Shown: positions 1 to 5,263 of the stretch, piece by piece | How the letters are laid out: every line of letters begins with the position of its first letter | Position numbering within the stretch: the first letter of the stretch is position 1 | Origin: Chlorobiales bacterium | GTDB lineage: Bacteria; Bacteroidota; Chlorobiia; Chlorobiales; Chlorobiaceae | NCBI GenBank assembly: GCA_022360355.1 | Contig: JAKSCY010000684.1 | Coordinates: 1-5,263, forward strand | Direction of reading: 5' to 3' | Length of the DNA: 5,263 bases | Made by a program: the position numbers and the translations under genes | Notes under the pieces: generated by a model | The model's input: only the letters and a program-made list of their open reading frames with translations | Database searches by the model: none | What the model was told of the DNA's origin: nothing

Positions 1-83
1 GATACAATAATTCACGAAAGCTGCATGGAGTGAAGGGGAGGTGTTGTACCTTACAGGCTAAAGAAGCATAAGAATACGTTGAA

Positions 84-91
84 AAGGTGGG
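84..91 (+). promoter_or_regulatory. Shine-Dalgarno-like site that decides the SDR start
   Basis: The bases AAGGTGGG lie just ahead of ATG 94 and resemble the consensus AAGGAGG with one change. The AAGG core ends 6 nt before the ATG. An in-frame TTG at 79 would lie upstream of this site and has no comparable purine-rich stretch before it. The site therefore supports ATG 94 as the start. Confidence 0.55.
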
Positions 92-93
92 TT

Positions 94-876
94 ATGAAAT
101 CAATAGTTATTACCGGTGGAACAAGGGGGATCGGTCTTGGTCTCGCGAAGAGATTTCTTGAGAGAGGTTGTTTTGTTACCATCAACGGTAAAACAGAGGA
201 CAGTGTCCGGAGGGTGTTGCGCGAGCTTGCCTCTTTCGGTGACAGGCTGCAGGCTGTCACCGCTGATGTAAGGGAGCGGAGCGATATGGAGGCCCTGCTT
301 GAGACGGCTGTACAACGTTTTGGCACGGTGGATATCTGGGTGAATAATGCCGGTATCGCTCATGAGACCGCAAAAGTATGGGAACTGGATCAGAAAACAA
401 TAGAAAATGTTTTTGACAGCAACGTTCTTGGAGTTATACACGGGACGGTTGTTCCTTTTCTCGCCATGCGTGAGCATGGGGGTGGAAAAATATACAACAT
501 GGAAGGGCTCGGAAGCGACGGGTTTATCATGGATGGTATGTCAATATATGGTACAACGAAAAGCGCACTGCGATACTTTACCCGTGCCTTTGCCAATGAA
601 GCTAAAGATTCCCCTGTTCTGATCGGTAGCCTGAGCCCCGGCATGGTTGTTACCGATCTTCTTCGGGAGACGGTTGGGGACGGTTCTCCCGAGAGTATGA
701 AAAAGAGGAAATTTTACAATATGATGGCCGACGATGTGGAAACTGTTACGAAATATCTTTGTGAAAAAATGCTTGCGGGCAACGGCAGAACACAGCGGAT
801 TCAGTGGTTGACCAAAACCAAAATCCTTTTCAGAATGCTGGCCGCGCCGTTCAGAAAGCGGGACTTTTTTTCCTGA
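94..876 (+). CDS. NYC1/NOL-like short-chain dehydrogenase (chlorophyll b reductase family)
   Basis: A 260-residue classical-size SDR, probably cytoplasmic or peripheral to membranes. Visible motifs: the Rossmann turn TGGTRGIG (residues 7-14), NNAG (84-87), and the active-site pair Tyr152/Lys156 in YGTTK. R11 and K33 suggest NADPH, an inference. The segment IYNMEGLGS (133-141) replaces the usual NISS stretch and puts the nearest serine, S141, 11 residues before the tyrosine. I recall the same NM(D/E)GxGS signature, a following SPGMVxTxLL block (here 181-190), and a similar C-terminal tail in plant NYC1 and NOL, which reduce the C7 formyl of chlorophyll b to hydroxymethyl. ATG 94 is preferred over TTG 79 because MKSIVITGG begins the first beta strand and a ribosome site precedes it. 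A weak promoter, TTGTAC at 44-49 and CATAAG at 67-72 with a 17-nt spacer, is possible. The convergent neighbour belongs to the family of the next enzyme in that plant pathway. The family is fairly sure; the substrate is not known. Confidence 0.85.
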   Translation: MKSIVITGGTRGIGLGLAKRFLERGCFVTINGKTEDSVRRVLRELASFGDRLQAVTADVRERSDMEALLETAVQRFGTVDIWVNNAGIAHETAKVWELDQKTIENVFDSNVLGVIHGTVVPFLAMREHGGGKIYNMEGLGSDGFIMDGMSIYGTTKSALRYFTRAFANEAKDSPVLIGSLSPGMVVTDLLRETVGDGSPESMKKRKFYNMMADDVETVTKYLCEKMLAGNGRTQRIQWLTKTKILFRMLAAPFRKRDFFS

Positions 877-888
877 TCATATAAGGGT

Positions 889-2109
889 TTACAGCGGGAG
901 GTTGTACTCCTGGAGAATTGATCGGACATGCCGGGGGACGAGCAGGGTGAGCTGTTCCGGGTATCTGTATTTGACAAAGTAGTAGTGCCTGATCAGGTGA
1001 AAATCAACCGAGTAATGTGCGAACCCGACACCTTGCGGACCGTTTACACTGAGCAGCCAGGACATCACCTGCCCGAGCCATAACGGTATTTTTCTGTCGG
1101 GAGAGTATGATTTTTTCAGCCCTTTCATACTTTCTATGGTGCGTTCGGCAGTTCCCTGAACAAACTTTTTGCACTCCCAATCGCCATGTTCCGGATGGCG
1201 TTCAAGCTCATCATCAACCAGGTCGAGCAGTTTTTTCCCTTTTTCCGTTCTGACGATTACCCATTGGCGGTTCTGATCGGGAAGCAGCCTGGCGGCAAGG
1301 TAACCGATGGTAATATCCGACAGGCTGTTGAGGTAATCGAAACAGCTCATGCAGGATTCGGGAAAAATATCAGGGTTCGACAGTTCCTCCGGCAGACTGA
1401 AGAAAGGAACTTTTTCAATGGAGCCGCCTGAGTGTTTGATATGGATACGGAAATCCTGCATGAATTCCATGTGGCGGGCGGTGCCGGGGGATCTGGATAT
1501 TCTTTCGAGTATCCAGTTGAATCTGCTTCTCTGAACATTGTCGACACATGGAATACCTGCAGTGTATATATCCATGTCGCGCAGGTAGTGGAATCTTTCC
1601 TGAAAATCCCTCAACGTGTGTATATGACAGGCTGCGCCGATGACAAGGATTTTTTTGAGCTTTTTTCTGAAAGCGGTTTGCAGCGACTTGAGGACAGGGG
1701 AGAGCACCGGCTTGTTGCCTCTGGATTCATAAATCTCTTCAGGGGAGAGGGCCAGCACCGGTTTTGAGAAAAAGTGGTTTTCGGTGCTGCGATGCAATGT
1801 TATCACACCATCAACCATTCCGCTTTCGAACGCCCTCCGTGCTATTTCTGTGATGATTCCGCTCCACTGGGCGCCGGGCAGCGGGTTTTTAAGCTGTGCG
1901 GTAAACCGCTCGTGCGAAATGCCGAAACGCATTTCTTCGGGATTGCTCAGGCTCCGTTCTCTCCCGAACAGTTTTTTCTCCCTCTTTCCCAGCCATCCGT
2001 TGGCAAATACGCAGCTTTGAAGGCTTTCATGCATTGGCCATTCCTGGATCGAGCAGAGGCCACAGGAACTGCATATCCCTTTTTCCGGCTTACTGTCGCT
2101 TTGAGGCAT
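889..2109 (-). CDS. FrhB-family iron-sulfur flavoprotein, BciB / 7-hydroxymethyl chlorophyll a reductase type
   Basis: A 406-residue protein of the coenzyme F420 hydrogenase beta-subunit family. The N-terminus carries CSSCGLC (C13, C16, C19) plus C33; further cysteines are C161, C188 and the pair C253/C256 in SCMSCFDY. These are consistent with two [4Fe-4S] clusters next to FAD. Blocks shared, from memory, with cyanobacterial BciB (3,8-divinyl chlorophyllide 8-vinyl reductase) and plant HCAR include GAQWSGI (79-85), EFMQDF (215-220), the SCxSCFDYxNSL region (252-262) and a C-terminal [13 protein letters not shown] stretch (366-378). Both enzymes use reduced ferredoxin. The two activities cannot be told apart by eye; the neighbouring NYC1-like SDR leans toward C7 chemistry, while the abundance of BciB in green sulfur bacteria leans toward 8-vinyl reduction. 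ATG 2109 is fixed by a stop codon two codons upstream and by the cysteine motif at residue 13; the ribosome site is poor. The gene ends 12 nt from the SDR stop, tail to tail. Confidence 0.82.
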   Translation of the reverse strand: MPQSDSKPEKGICSSCGLCSIQEWPMHESLQSCVFANGWLGKREKKLFGRERSLSNPEEMRFGISHERFTAQLKNPLPGAQWSGIITEIARRAFESGMVDGVITLHRSTENHFFSKPVLALSPEEIYESRGNKPVLSPVLKSLQTAFRKKLKKILVIGAACHIHTLRDFQERFHYLRDMDIYTAGIPCVDNVQRSRFNWILERISRSPGTARHMEFMQDFRIHIKHSGGSIEKVPFFSLPEELSNPDIFPESCMSCFDYLNSLSDITIGYLAARLLPDQNRQWVIVRTEKGKKLLDLVDDELERHPEHGDWECKKFVQGTAERTIESMKGLKKSYSPDRKIPLWLGQVMSWLLSVNGPQGVGFAHYSVDFHLIRHYYFVKYRYPEQLTLLVPRHVRSILQEYNLPL

Positions 2110-2189
2110 GTGTCACATACTGAGGGTGATGCTTACGCTTTTTATTTTTTTTCGAAGAGAACGCAAGGTTTACGAATAAAGGTCGTCCC

Positions 2190-2218
2190 ATATTATGAAA
2201 GTGCTTGGGTAGGAACAA
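2190..2218 (-). promoter_or_regulatory. Possible promoter of the FrhB-family gene
   Basis: On the minus strand TTGTTC (2218-2213) and TAATAT (2195-2190) are separated by 17 nt, giving a sigma70-like arrangement with 3 of 6 and 4 of 6 consensus matches. Transcription would begin near 2183 and give a leader of about 75 nt before ATG 2109. The region is AT-rich, so chance matches are likely. Confidence 0.28.
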
Positions 2219-2231
2219 GTACTTTTACTAT

Positions 2232-2404
2232 CCAGTTAGGTTAGTGTTGCTGCTTGAAATGTTCTGCAACAGACCGGCGTTTTGATGATAAGGTTACGTA
2301 CATGTTGATATGTGTTGAGATAACGTGATCCATGTTTTCTGGTGTTTCTGGTCTGTTGTTGAACCCGGTGAAAGAGGCGCGAGAGCGCCTCTGTAGCTGG
2401 TTTT
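2232..2404 (+). ncRNA. Candidate structured RNA (unassigned family)
   Basis: Several inverted repeats nest into one fold. The closing stem is CCAGTTA (2232-2238) with TAGCTGG (2394-2400). Directly inside it, GGTT (2239-2242) pairs with AACC (2362-2365). A 12-pair helix joins 2266-2277 to 2348-2359 and encloses a bubble of 14 and 16 nt, then an 8-pair helix of 2292-2299 with 2323-2331 (one bulged base). A separate perfect 8-bp hairpin (2373-2392) completes a three-way junction. Four G-T wobble pairs (2236/2396, 2266/2359, 2276/2349, 2295/2327) pair as G-U only in a plus-strand RNA; on the minus strand they become C-A mismatches. TTTT follows the closing stem at 2401-2404. The size near 170 nt and the large bubble loosely recall 6S RNA, but I recognise no conserved 6S boxes. 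The fold was found by eye, without energy calculation. The ends are guesses and no good promoter is visible. Confidence 0.33.
2373..2392 (+). repeat. Perfect 8-bp GC-rich hairpin with GAGA tetraloop
   Basis: AGAGGCGC (2373-2380) and GCGCCTCT (2385-2392) are exact reverse complements around the loop GAGA. Read on the plus strand the loop is a GNRA-type tetraloop, which stabilises RNA stems; on the minus strand it would be TCTC. No T-run follows directly, so it is not a standard terminator by itself. It fits as one arm of the candidate RNA. Confidence 0.6.
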
Positions 2405-2448
2405 ACTTCTCTGTGATCTCCTCTTTTTTGGTGTACCTTTTTTCTTCC

Positions 2449-2489
2449 AACACAAATCACTCTCGTTAGCGAGGGTCTTGTGTTTTTTT
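2449..2489 (+). terminator. Hairpin plus T-run abutting the sucC stop codon
   Basis: Outer arms AACACAA (2449-2455) and TTGTGTT (2478-2484) pair for 7 bp. Inner arms ACTCTCG (2459-2465) and CGAGGGT (2470-2476) pair for 7 bp with one T-G wobble, around the loop TTAG. The T-run 2483-2489 follows only in the plus direction; in the sucC direction the stem is followed by GGAAGAAAAAA, so it lacks the U-tract of an intrinsic terminator for sucC. Its polarity suits a rightward transcript coming out of the gap. It may still protect the 3' end of sucC mRNA. Confidence 0.55.
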
Positions 2490-3663
2490 ACCCTACAAGG
2501 GCTTCGTTGACTTTGTGGGCGGCATCCCGCAACCCGTTTGCCGCAATAAGGTTGAGCCCGGATTCATCAAGCATTCTCTGGGCGACTTCGGCGTTGGTTC
2601 CTTCAAGTCTTACAATGACCGGAAGGTTCAGATCAACCTTTTTCGCAGCTTCAATAACACCGCCGGCTACACGGTCGCAACGTACGATCCCGCCGAAAAT
2701 GTTGACAAGAATAGCCCGGACGTTTTTATCGCTCATAATGATTTTAAAGCCTTCTTCTACGGTCTCCGGACTGGCACCGCCGCCAACGTCAAGGAAGTTT
2801 GCAGGTTTTCCGCCGGCAAGCTGAATCATGTCCATCGTTGCCATCGCCAGTCCGGCGCCGTTTACCATACAGCCGACATTGCCGTCGAGCCGGACGTAAT
2901 TGAGGTTTGATTTCGAAGCTTCAACCTCGAAAGGATCCTCTTCGCTGGTGTCCCTGAGTTCAAGAAAGTCCTTGTGACGGAAGAGGGCGTTGGAATCAAA
3001 GTTTATTTTAGCGTCGAGAGCCAGGACTCGGCCTTCTTTGGTGATTACCAGGGGATTGATCTCCGCAAGGGAAGCGTCAACAGAAGTGTATGCATTGTAC
3101 AGGGCGGTGATGAACTTTACGGCATTTTTGAATTTATCGCCTTCAAGTCCAAGGAAAAATGCCGCCTGACGAGCCTGGAACCCCTGAATCCCGTGAAGGG
3201 GATGAACCTGTATTTTAAGCAGTTTCTCAGGTGTTTCTTCAGCAACTTTTTCGATCTCCATCCCGCCTTCGGTGGAGACCATCAGAACATTGTTTGATGT
3301 CGCGCGGTCAAGGGTTATTCCTACATAAAATTCTTTTTCAATGTTCATTCCCTCCTCGATAAGCAGTCGTTTGACCTCTTTGCCTTCCGGTCCGGTCTGG
3401 TGGGTTACCAGCGTTGCACCGAGCATCTGACGGGAGATATCATGTGCAAGTTCAGGGGATTTGGCGAGTTGGACGCCACCGGCTTTTCCGCGTCCGCCGG
3501 CGTGTATCTGGGCTTTGACTACGACAACGCTGCATTCCTGTTCTTCAAAAAGCTGCTCGGCTGCCTGCCTTGCTTCATCGGAGGAGAAAGCGACGATGCC
3601 TTTAGGTACGGAAACCCCGAATTTACGCAGTATATCCTTACCTTGATATTCGTGAATATTCAT
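2488..3663 (-). CDS. sucC: Succinyl-CoA synthetase (ADP-forming) beta subunit
   Basis: Full-length SucC, 391 residues against about 388 in E. coli. It makes or uses succinyl-CoA with ATP/ADP as the nucleotide- and Mg-binding half of the SucCD enzyme in the cytoplasm. An N-terminal ATP-grasp domain opens with [12 protein letters not shown] and contains [15 protein letters not shown] (50-64) and EINPL (201-205). N203 and D217 match the Mg ligands N199 and D213 of E. coli. The C-terminal CoA-ligase-like domain carries [11 protein letters not shown] (261-271), LDVGGGA (291-297), [10 protein letters not shown] (321-330) and VRLEGTN (351-357). All key motifs are intact. ATG 3663 is fixed by the conserved N-terminus although no clear ribosome site precedes it. 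The partner sucD is not adjacent. In green sulfur bacteria this enzyme would run toward succinyl-CoA in the reverse TCA cycle. It is divergent from tadA across 148 nt. Confidence 0.97.
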   Translation of the reverse strand: MNIHEYQGKDILRKFGVSVPKGIVAFSSDEARQAAEQLFEEQECSVVVVKAQIHAGGRGKAGGVQLAKSPELAHDISRQMLGATLVTHQTGPEGKEVKRLLIEEGMNIEKEFYVGITLDRATSNNVLMVSTEGGMEIEKVAEETPEKLLKIQVHPLHGIQGFQARQAAFFLGLEGDKFKNAVKFITALYNAYTSVDASLAEINPLVITKEGRVLALDAKINFDSNALFRHKDFLELRDTSEEDPFEVEASKSNLNYVRLDGNVGCMVNGAGLAMATMDMIQLAGGKPANFLDVGGGASPETVEEGFKIIMSDKNVRAILVNIFGGIVRCDRVAGGVIEAAKKVDLNLPVIVRLEGTNAEVAQRMLDESGLNLIAANGLRDAAHKVNEALVG

Positions 3664-3730
3664 GGTCTTGCATGTTTGTTAAAAATGGCACAACAAGGTG
3701 ATTGCTCATGAGATTGGCAAACAAAAAGCT

Positions 3731-3737
3731 TATAATA
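3731..3737. promoter_or_regulatory. TATAAT box in the sucC-tadA divergent region
   Basis: TATAAT at 3731-3736 is an exact -10 hexamer for tadA, predicting a start near 3742 and a leader of about 70 nt. No good -35 lies at 16-18 nt; TTGGCA at 3714-3719 is too close. On the minus strand the overlapping TATTAT (3737-3732), with TTTATC 17 nt upstream, could serve sucC. Two promoters may therefore share one AT-rich core and be mutually exclusive. Confidence 0.35.
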
Positions 3738-3758
3738 GCAAAAAATGACGGTTAGATA

Positions 3759-3791
3759 AAATTCTGCATCCCGGCTTTGCCGGGGCAATTT
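3759..3791 (+). promoter_or_regulatory. Bulged hairpin in the tadA leader
   Basis: Three stacked stems are visible: AAATT (3759-3763) with AATTT (3787-3791), GC (3766-3767) with GC (3785-3786), and CCCGGC (3770-3775) with GCCGGG (3779-3784) around the loop TTT. Two 2-nt bulges lie on the left arm, giving 13 bp in total. It ends 20 nt before the tadA ATG. No strong T-run follows on either strand, so a leader or protein-binding role is as likely as termination. Confidence 0.45.
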
Positions 3792-3811
3792 GAAACGTTC
3801 ACATCTGAGGC

Positions 3812-4264
3812 ATGGATCTTTCTTACTACATGGAGCAGGCCTTTCGCGAAGCGATCAAGGCGTATGAAAAAAAAGAGGTCCCGGTCGGCGCAGTGGTTTT
3901 TGACGTTGACGGCCATGTTATCGGAAAAGGATATAACCAGGTTGAGGAACTTACGGACGCAACTGCACATGCCGAAATGATAGCGTTGACCTCGGCAATG
4001 GCTACTCTCGGGAGCAAATATCTCATTGACTGTACGCTTGCGGTGACTCTTGAGCCCTGCCCGATGTGCGCAGGGGCAATCGTGAACGCAAAAGTTGGCC
4101 GGCTGGTGTTTGGCGCATATGACCCGAAAATGGGTGCATGCGGTACCGTTATGAACATTCCGGCCTCACCGGAACTGAACCATCAGCCGGAGGTGTACGG
4201 CGGCATTCTCGAGCACAAGGCCCAGAGTCTCCTTCAGGAGTTTTTCAGGGGATTAAGAGGGTAA
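3812..4264 (+). CDS. tadA: tRNA-specific adenosine deaminase
   Basis: A 150-residue zinc-dependent deaminase of the cytidine deaminase fold. The TadA reaction converts adenosine 34 to inosine in the anticodon of tRNA-Arg(ACG) so that one tRNA reads three CGN codons. The zinc and catalytic motifs are complete: HAE (H53, E55) and PCPMC (C83, C86), with the family blocks EVPVGAV (22-28), TLEPC (79-83) and VFGAYDPKMGACG (99-111). The motif at 102-111 and the ending FFRGLR favour TadA over guanine or cytosine deaminases. Length is slightly shorter than E. coli TadA (about 167), mainly at the tail. ATG 3812 is chosen because a stop lies two codons upstream; GAGG at 3807-3810 is only 1 nt from it, an unusually tight spacing. 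ATG 3830 is an alternative but would trim helix 1. The gene stands alone, divergent from sucC and convergent with the next gene. Confidence 0.95.
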   Translation: MDLSYYMEQAFREAIKAYEKKEVPVGAVVFDVDGHVIGKGYNQVEELTDATAHAEMIALTSAMATLGSKYLIDCTLAVTLEPCPMCAGAIVNAKVGRLVFGAYDPKMGACGTVMNIPASPELNHQPEVYGGILEHKAQSLLQEFFRGLRG

Positions 4265-4275
4265 AGGGAAAATTC

Positions 4276-4309
4276 AAAAAGGCTTATCAAGCTATCTTGC
4301 CAATAAGCT
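4276..4309 (-). terminator. Rho-independent terminator of the downstream minus-strand gene
   Basis: Read on the minus strand, AGCTTAT (4309-4303) pairs with ATAAGCC (4287-4281), and inside it CAAG (4299-4296) pairs with CTTG (4291-4288) around the loop ATAG, with a 3-nt bulge (4300-4302). TTTTT (4280-4276) follows the stem at once. It lies 15 nt beyond the TAA at 4325-4327. In the tadA direction no T-run follows, so it serves mainly the minus-strand gene. Confidence 0.7.
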
Positions 4310-4324
4310 ATTCAGCCCTGATGA

Positions 4325-5263
4325 TTAAGGTTTTTCCTTCTCCGACTCGACGTTTTCCTTGATGATGTTTTTCAGCGATTGTGCAACATGAGAGACAATG
4401 TCTTGGGCAAGGTTGCTGCCTGATGTGGGTGGCTGAACGTTGTCGAGGCTTTCCACCCCGGCTTTTTTAACCGCGTTGCTGATTGTTTGCGAGAGTATCG
4501 GATTACACTCTTTGACAACCTCTTTAAGCATGAATGATGCCTCGAACTGGCTTTGACGGACTATTTCAGCTTTGTCTTCTTCAGAAAACGACTGACAGTA
4601 ATGGGTGCTGATAATACCGGCAAGGCAGGTAAGGTAGGTGTTTGTGGAACCGGCAAGGAAAAGGTTGAGAAAGAAAGGGGTGAGCAGGTTTCCGCCCGGA
4701 AGAAGCGTTGCGAGAGTGTTGCTGAAAGATGACTGGATAATAGGTTTGATGTGCGATGGAAGCTCTTCCTTGTTGAAATCCGAAAGAGGAAGCGATTCAT
4801 AGGTGAACCGGTAGAGGGCAAGCAGGTTCCTGCTGTAGTGTTTTTTATGATGAAGTTTGTAGATCCGCCATACAAGCTTCAGGTTGTTCATCAATGACGT
4901 TGTCGTGCCGTAGGATGTGTTCTGGGCGAAAGCGCCTACGAAAAAGTTTTTGATCGCCAGTTCCTTGGTGATATTCAGCGCATCGACCTCGAGCAGCTTG
5001 TGGTTGGTTTTGATCCATCGCTGATCTCTCTGTTCTTTTATGGGTTCAGGGTGCATATGGTGTGCAGGCTGGGACTTGCCGAGGTAGCGCACATAGGCAT
5101 CGTAGGAAGGTGAAGCTTCATTTTGCGGAAAAGCCGGCGTGGAAGGGGATCGCCAAAATGACAAGAGTGTGACAGCCAGAACACAGAAGATTCCTATCCC
5201 CGCTGCAAGAACAGCATACCCTGCCGCGGGATGCAGGTTTCCGGCAAGTGAAGCGAAAAGATA
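4325..5263 (-). CDS. Membrane-anchored protein, YcjF/DUF697-like layout (partial, N-terminus outside window)
   Basis: The frame stays open to the right edge, giving at least 312 residues; the true start lies beyond 5263. Starting at TTG 5164 would cut off a hydrophobic stretch read from 5227 to about 5153 (AAGYAVLAAGIGIFCVLAVT, then LLSFW), a clear membrane helix, with another weakly hydrophobic piece (YLFASLAG) at the very edge. Together they may form a two-helix hairpin. A soluble region of about 280 residues follows: a polar, proline-containing linker, a basic amphipathic stretch NNLKLVWRIYKLHHKK, a hydrophobic middle segment rich in Leu, Phe and Gly, then a charged, helical C-terminus ending in acidic and lysine residues. 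Membrane hairpin plus a segment like LRLVRRIAxLYG recalls YcjF/DUF697 proteins, which often accompany GTPases, but this is a weak resemblance from memory. Function unknown. It has its own terminator at 4276-4309 and is convergent with tadA. Confidence 0.7.
   Translation of the reverse strand, partial: YLFASLAGNLHPAAGYAVLAAGIGIFCVLAVTLLSFWRSPSTPAFPQNEASPSYDAYVRYLGKSQPAHHMHPEPIKEQRDQRWIKTNHKLLEVDALNITKELAIKNFFVGAFAQNTSYGTTTSLMNNLKLVWRIYKLHHKKHYSRNLLALYRFTYESLPLSDFNKEELPSHIKPIIQSSFSNTLATLLPGGNLLTPFFLNLFLAGSTNTYLTCLAGIISTHYCQSFSEEDKAEIVRQSQFEASFMLKEVVKECNPILSQTISNAVKKAGVESLDNVQPPTSGSNLAQDIVSHVAQSLKNIIKENVESEKEKP

Larger units (their letters stand above)
2110..2487. other. 378-bp intergenic region rich in inverted repeats
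   Basis: This gap separates sucC from the FrhB-family gene, both on the minus strand. I find no convincing protein gene: a 74-codon minus frame (2236-2460) begins at a GTG inside the hairpin at 2449-2484 and has a composition dictated by the repeats. The left part (2110-2225) is AT-rich and probably holds the promoter and leader of the FrhB-family gene. The right part (2232-2489) is full of nested inverted repeats, given as separate entries. Confidence 0.7.

Noticed and set aside
1..71. C-terminal end of an upstream plus-strand gene (frame 1 ends at TGA 31-33; frame 3 ends at TAA 69-71)
   Set aside because: Only 10 to 22 codons are visible in either frame, with no recognisable motif to choose between them. 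An upstream gene is plausible but cannot be supported from this window.
2226..2231. TACTAT as a -10 box for the plus-strand RNA, with TTGGGT at 2205-2210
   Set aside because: The spacer is only 15 nt and both boxes match poorly, so I do not list it as a promoter.
1774..2244. 156-codon plus-strand frame opposite the start of the FrhB-family gene
   Set aside because: It lies mostly antisense to the conserved cysteine-motif region and shows no family resemblance. It is a shadow of the real gene.
2336..2353. Tandem 9-mer TTTCTGGTG/TTTCTGGTC
   Set aside because: Two imperfect copies in a T/G-rich stretch are not enough to call a repeat array or CRISPR, and no further copies are seen.
2236..2460. 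74-codon minus-strand frame in the gap between sucC and the FrhB-family gene
   Set aside because: It starts at a GTG inside the terminator-like hairpin, has no ribosome site, and its sequence runs through the nested inverted repeats that are better explained by RNA structure.
2480..2910. Overlapping plus-strand frames opposite the 3' half of sucC
   Set aside because: They are antisense to highly conserved SucC motifs, and their residues follow from that coding strand.

Overview
The window most likely comes from a green sulfur bacterium (Chlorobiales; Chlorobium or Prosthecochloris type). This is an inference. Two of the five genes belong to families tied to (bacterio)chlorophyll chemistry: a NYC1/NOL-like short-chain reductase and a BciB/HCAR-like FrhB-family iron-sulfur flavoprotein. 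The succinyl-CoA synthetase beta gene stands alone without sucD, an arrangement I remember from this group. Base composition looks moderate.

Layout, left to right. 1-93: a short leader with no gene that can be settled. 94-876 (+): SDR related to plant chlorophyll b reductase. 889-2109 (-): BciB/HCAR-family protein, convergent with the SDR and only 12 nt away. 2110-2487: 378 bp without a credible protein gene, but with nested inverted repeats that fold better as a plus-strand RNA than as a minus-strand one, ending in a hairpin plus T-run; this is a candidate structured RNA. 2488-3663 (-): sucC. 3664-3811: divergent promoter region with a TATAAT box and a bulged hairpin in the tadA leader. 3812-4264 (+): tadA. 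4276-4309: intrinsic terminator serving the next gene. 4325-5263 (-): C-terminal part of a membrane-anchored protein, open to the right edge, with a YcjF/DUF697-like layout.

How the genes relate. The SDR and the FrhB-family protein are homologs of the two enzymes that in plants turn the C7 formyl of chlorophyll b into the C7 methyl of chlorophyll a through a hydroxymethyl intermediate. Their adjacency suggests a shared pigment-modifying role, for example on C7-oxidised bacteriochlorophyll e intermediates, but 8-vinyl reduction by the FrhB-family member is an equally serious alternative. SucC (carbon metabolism, reverse TCA cycle in this group) and TadA (tRNA-Arg wobble inosine) are housekeeping genes with no evident link to the pigment pair. 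The most unusual items are the pigment-enzyme pair and the structured intergenic region at 2232-2489.
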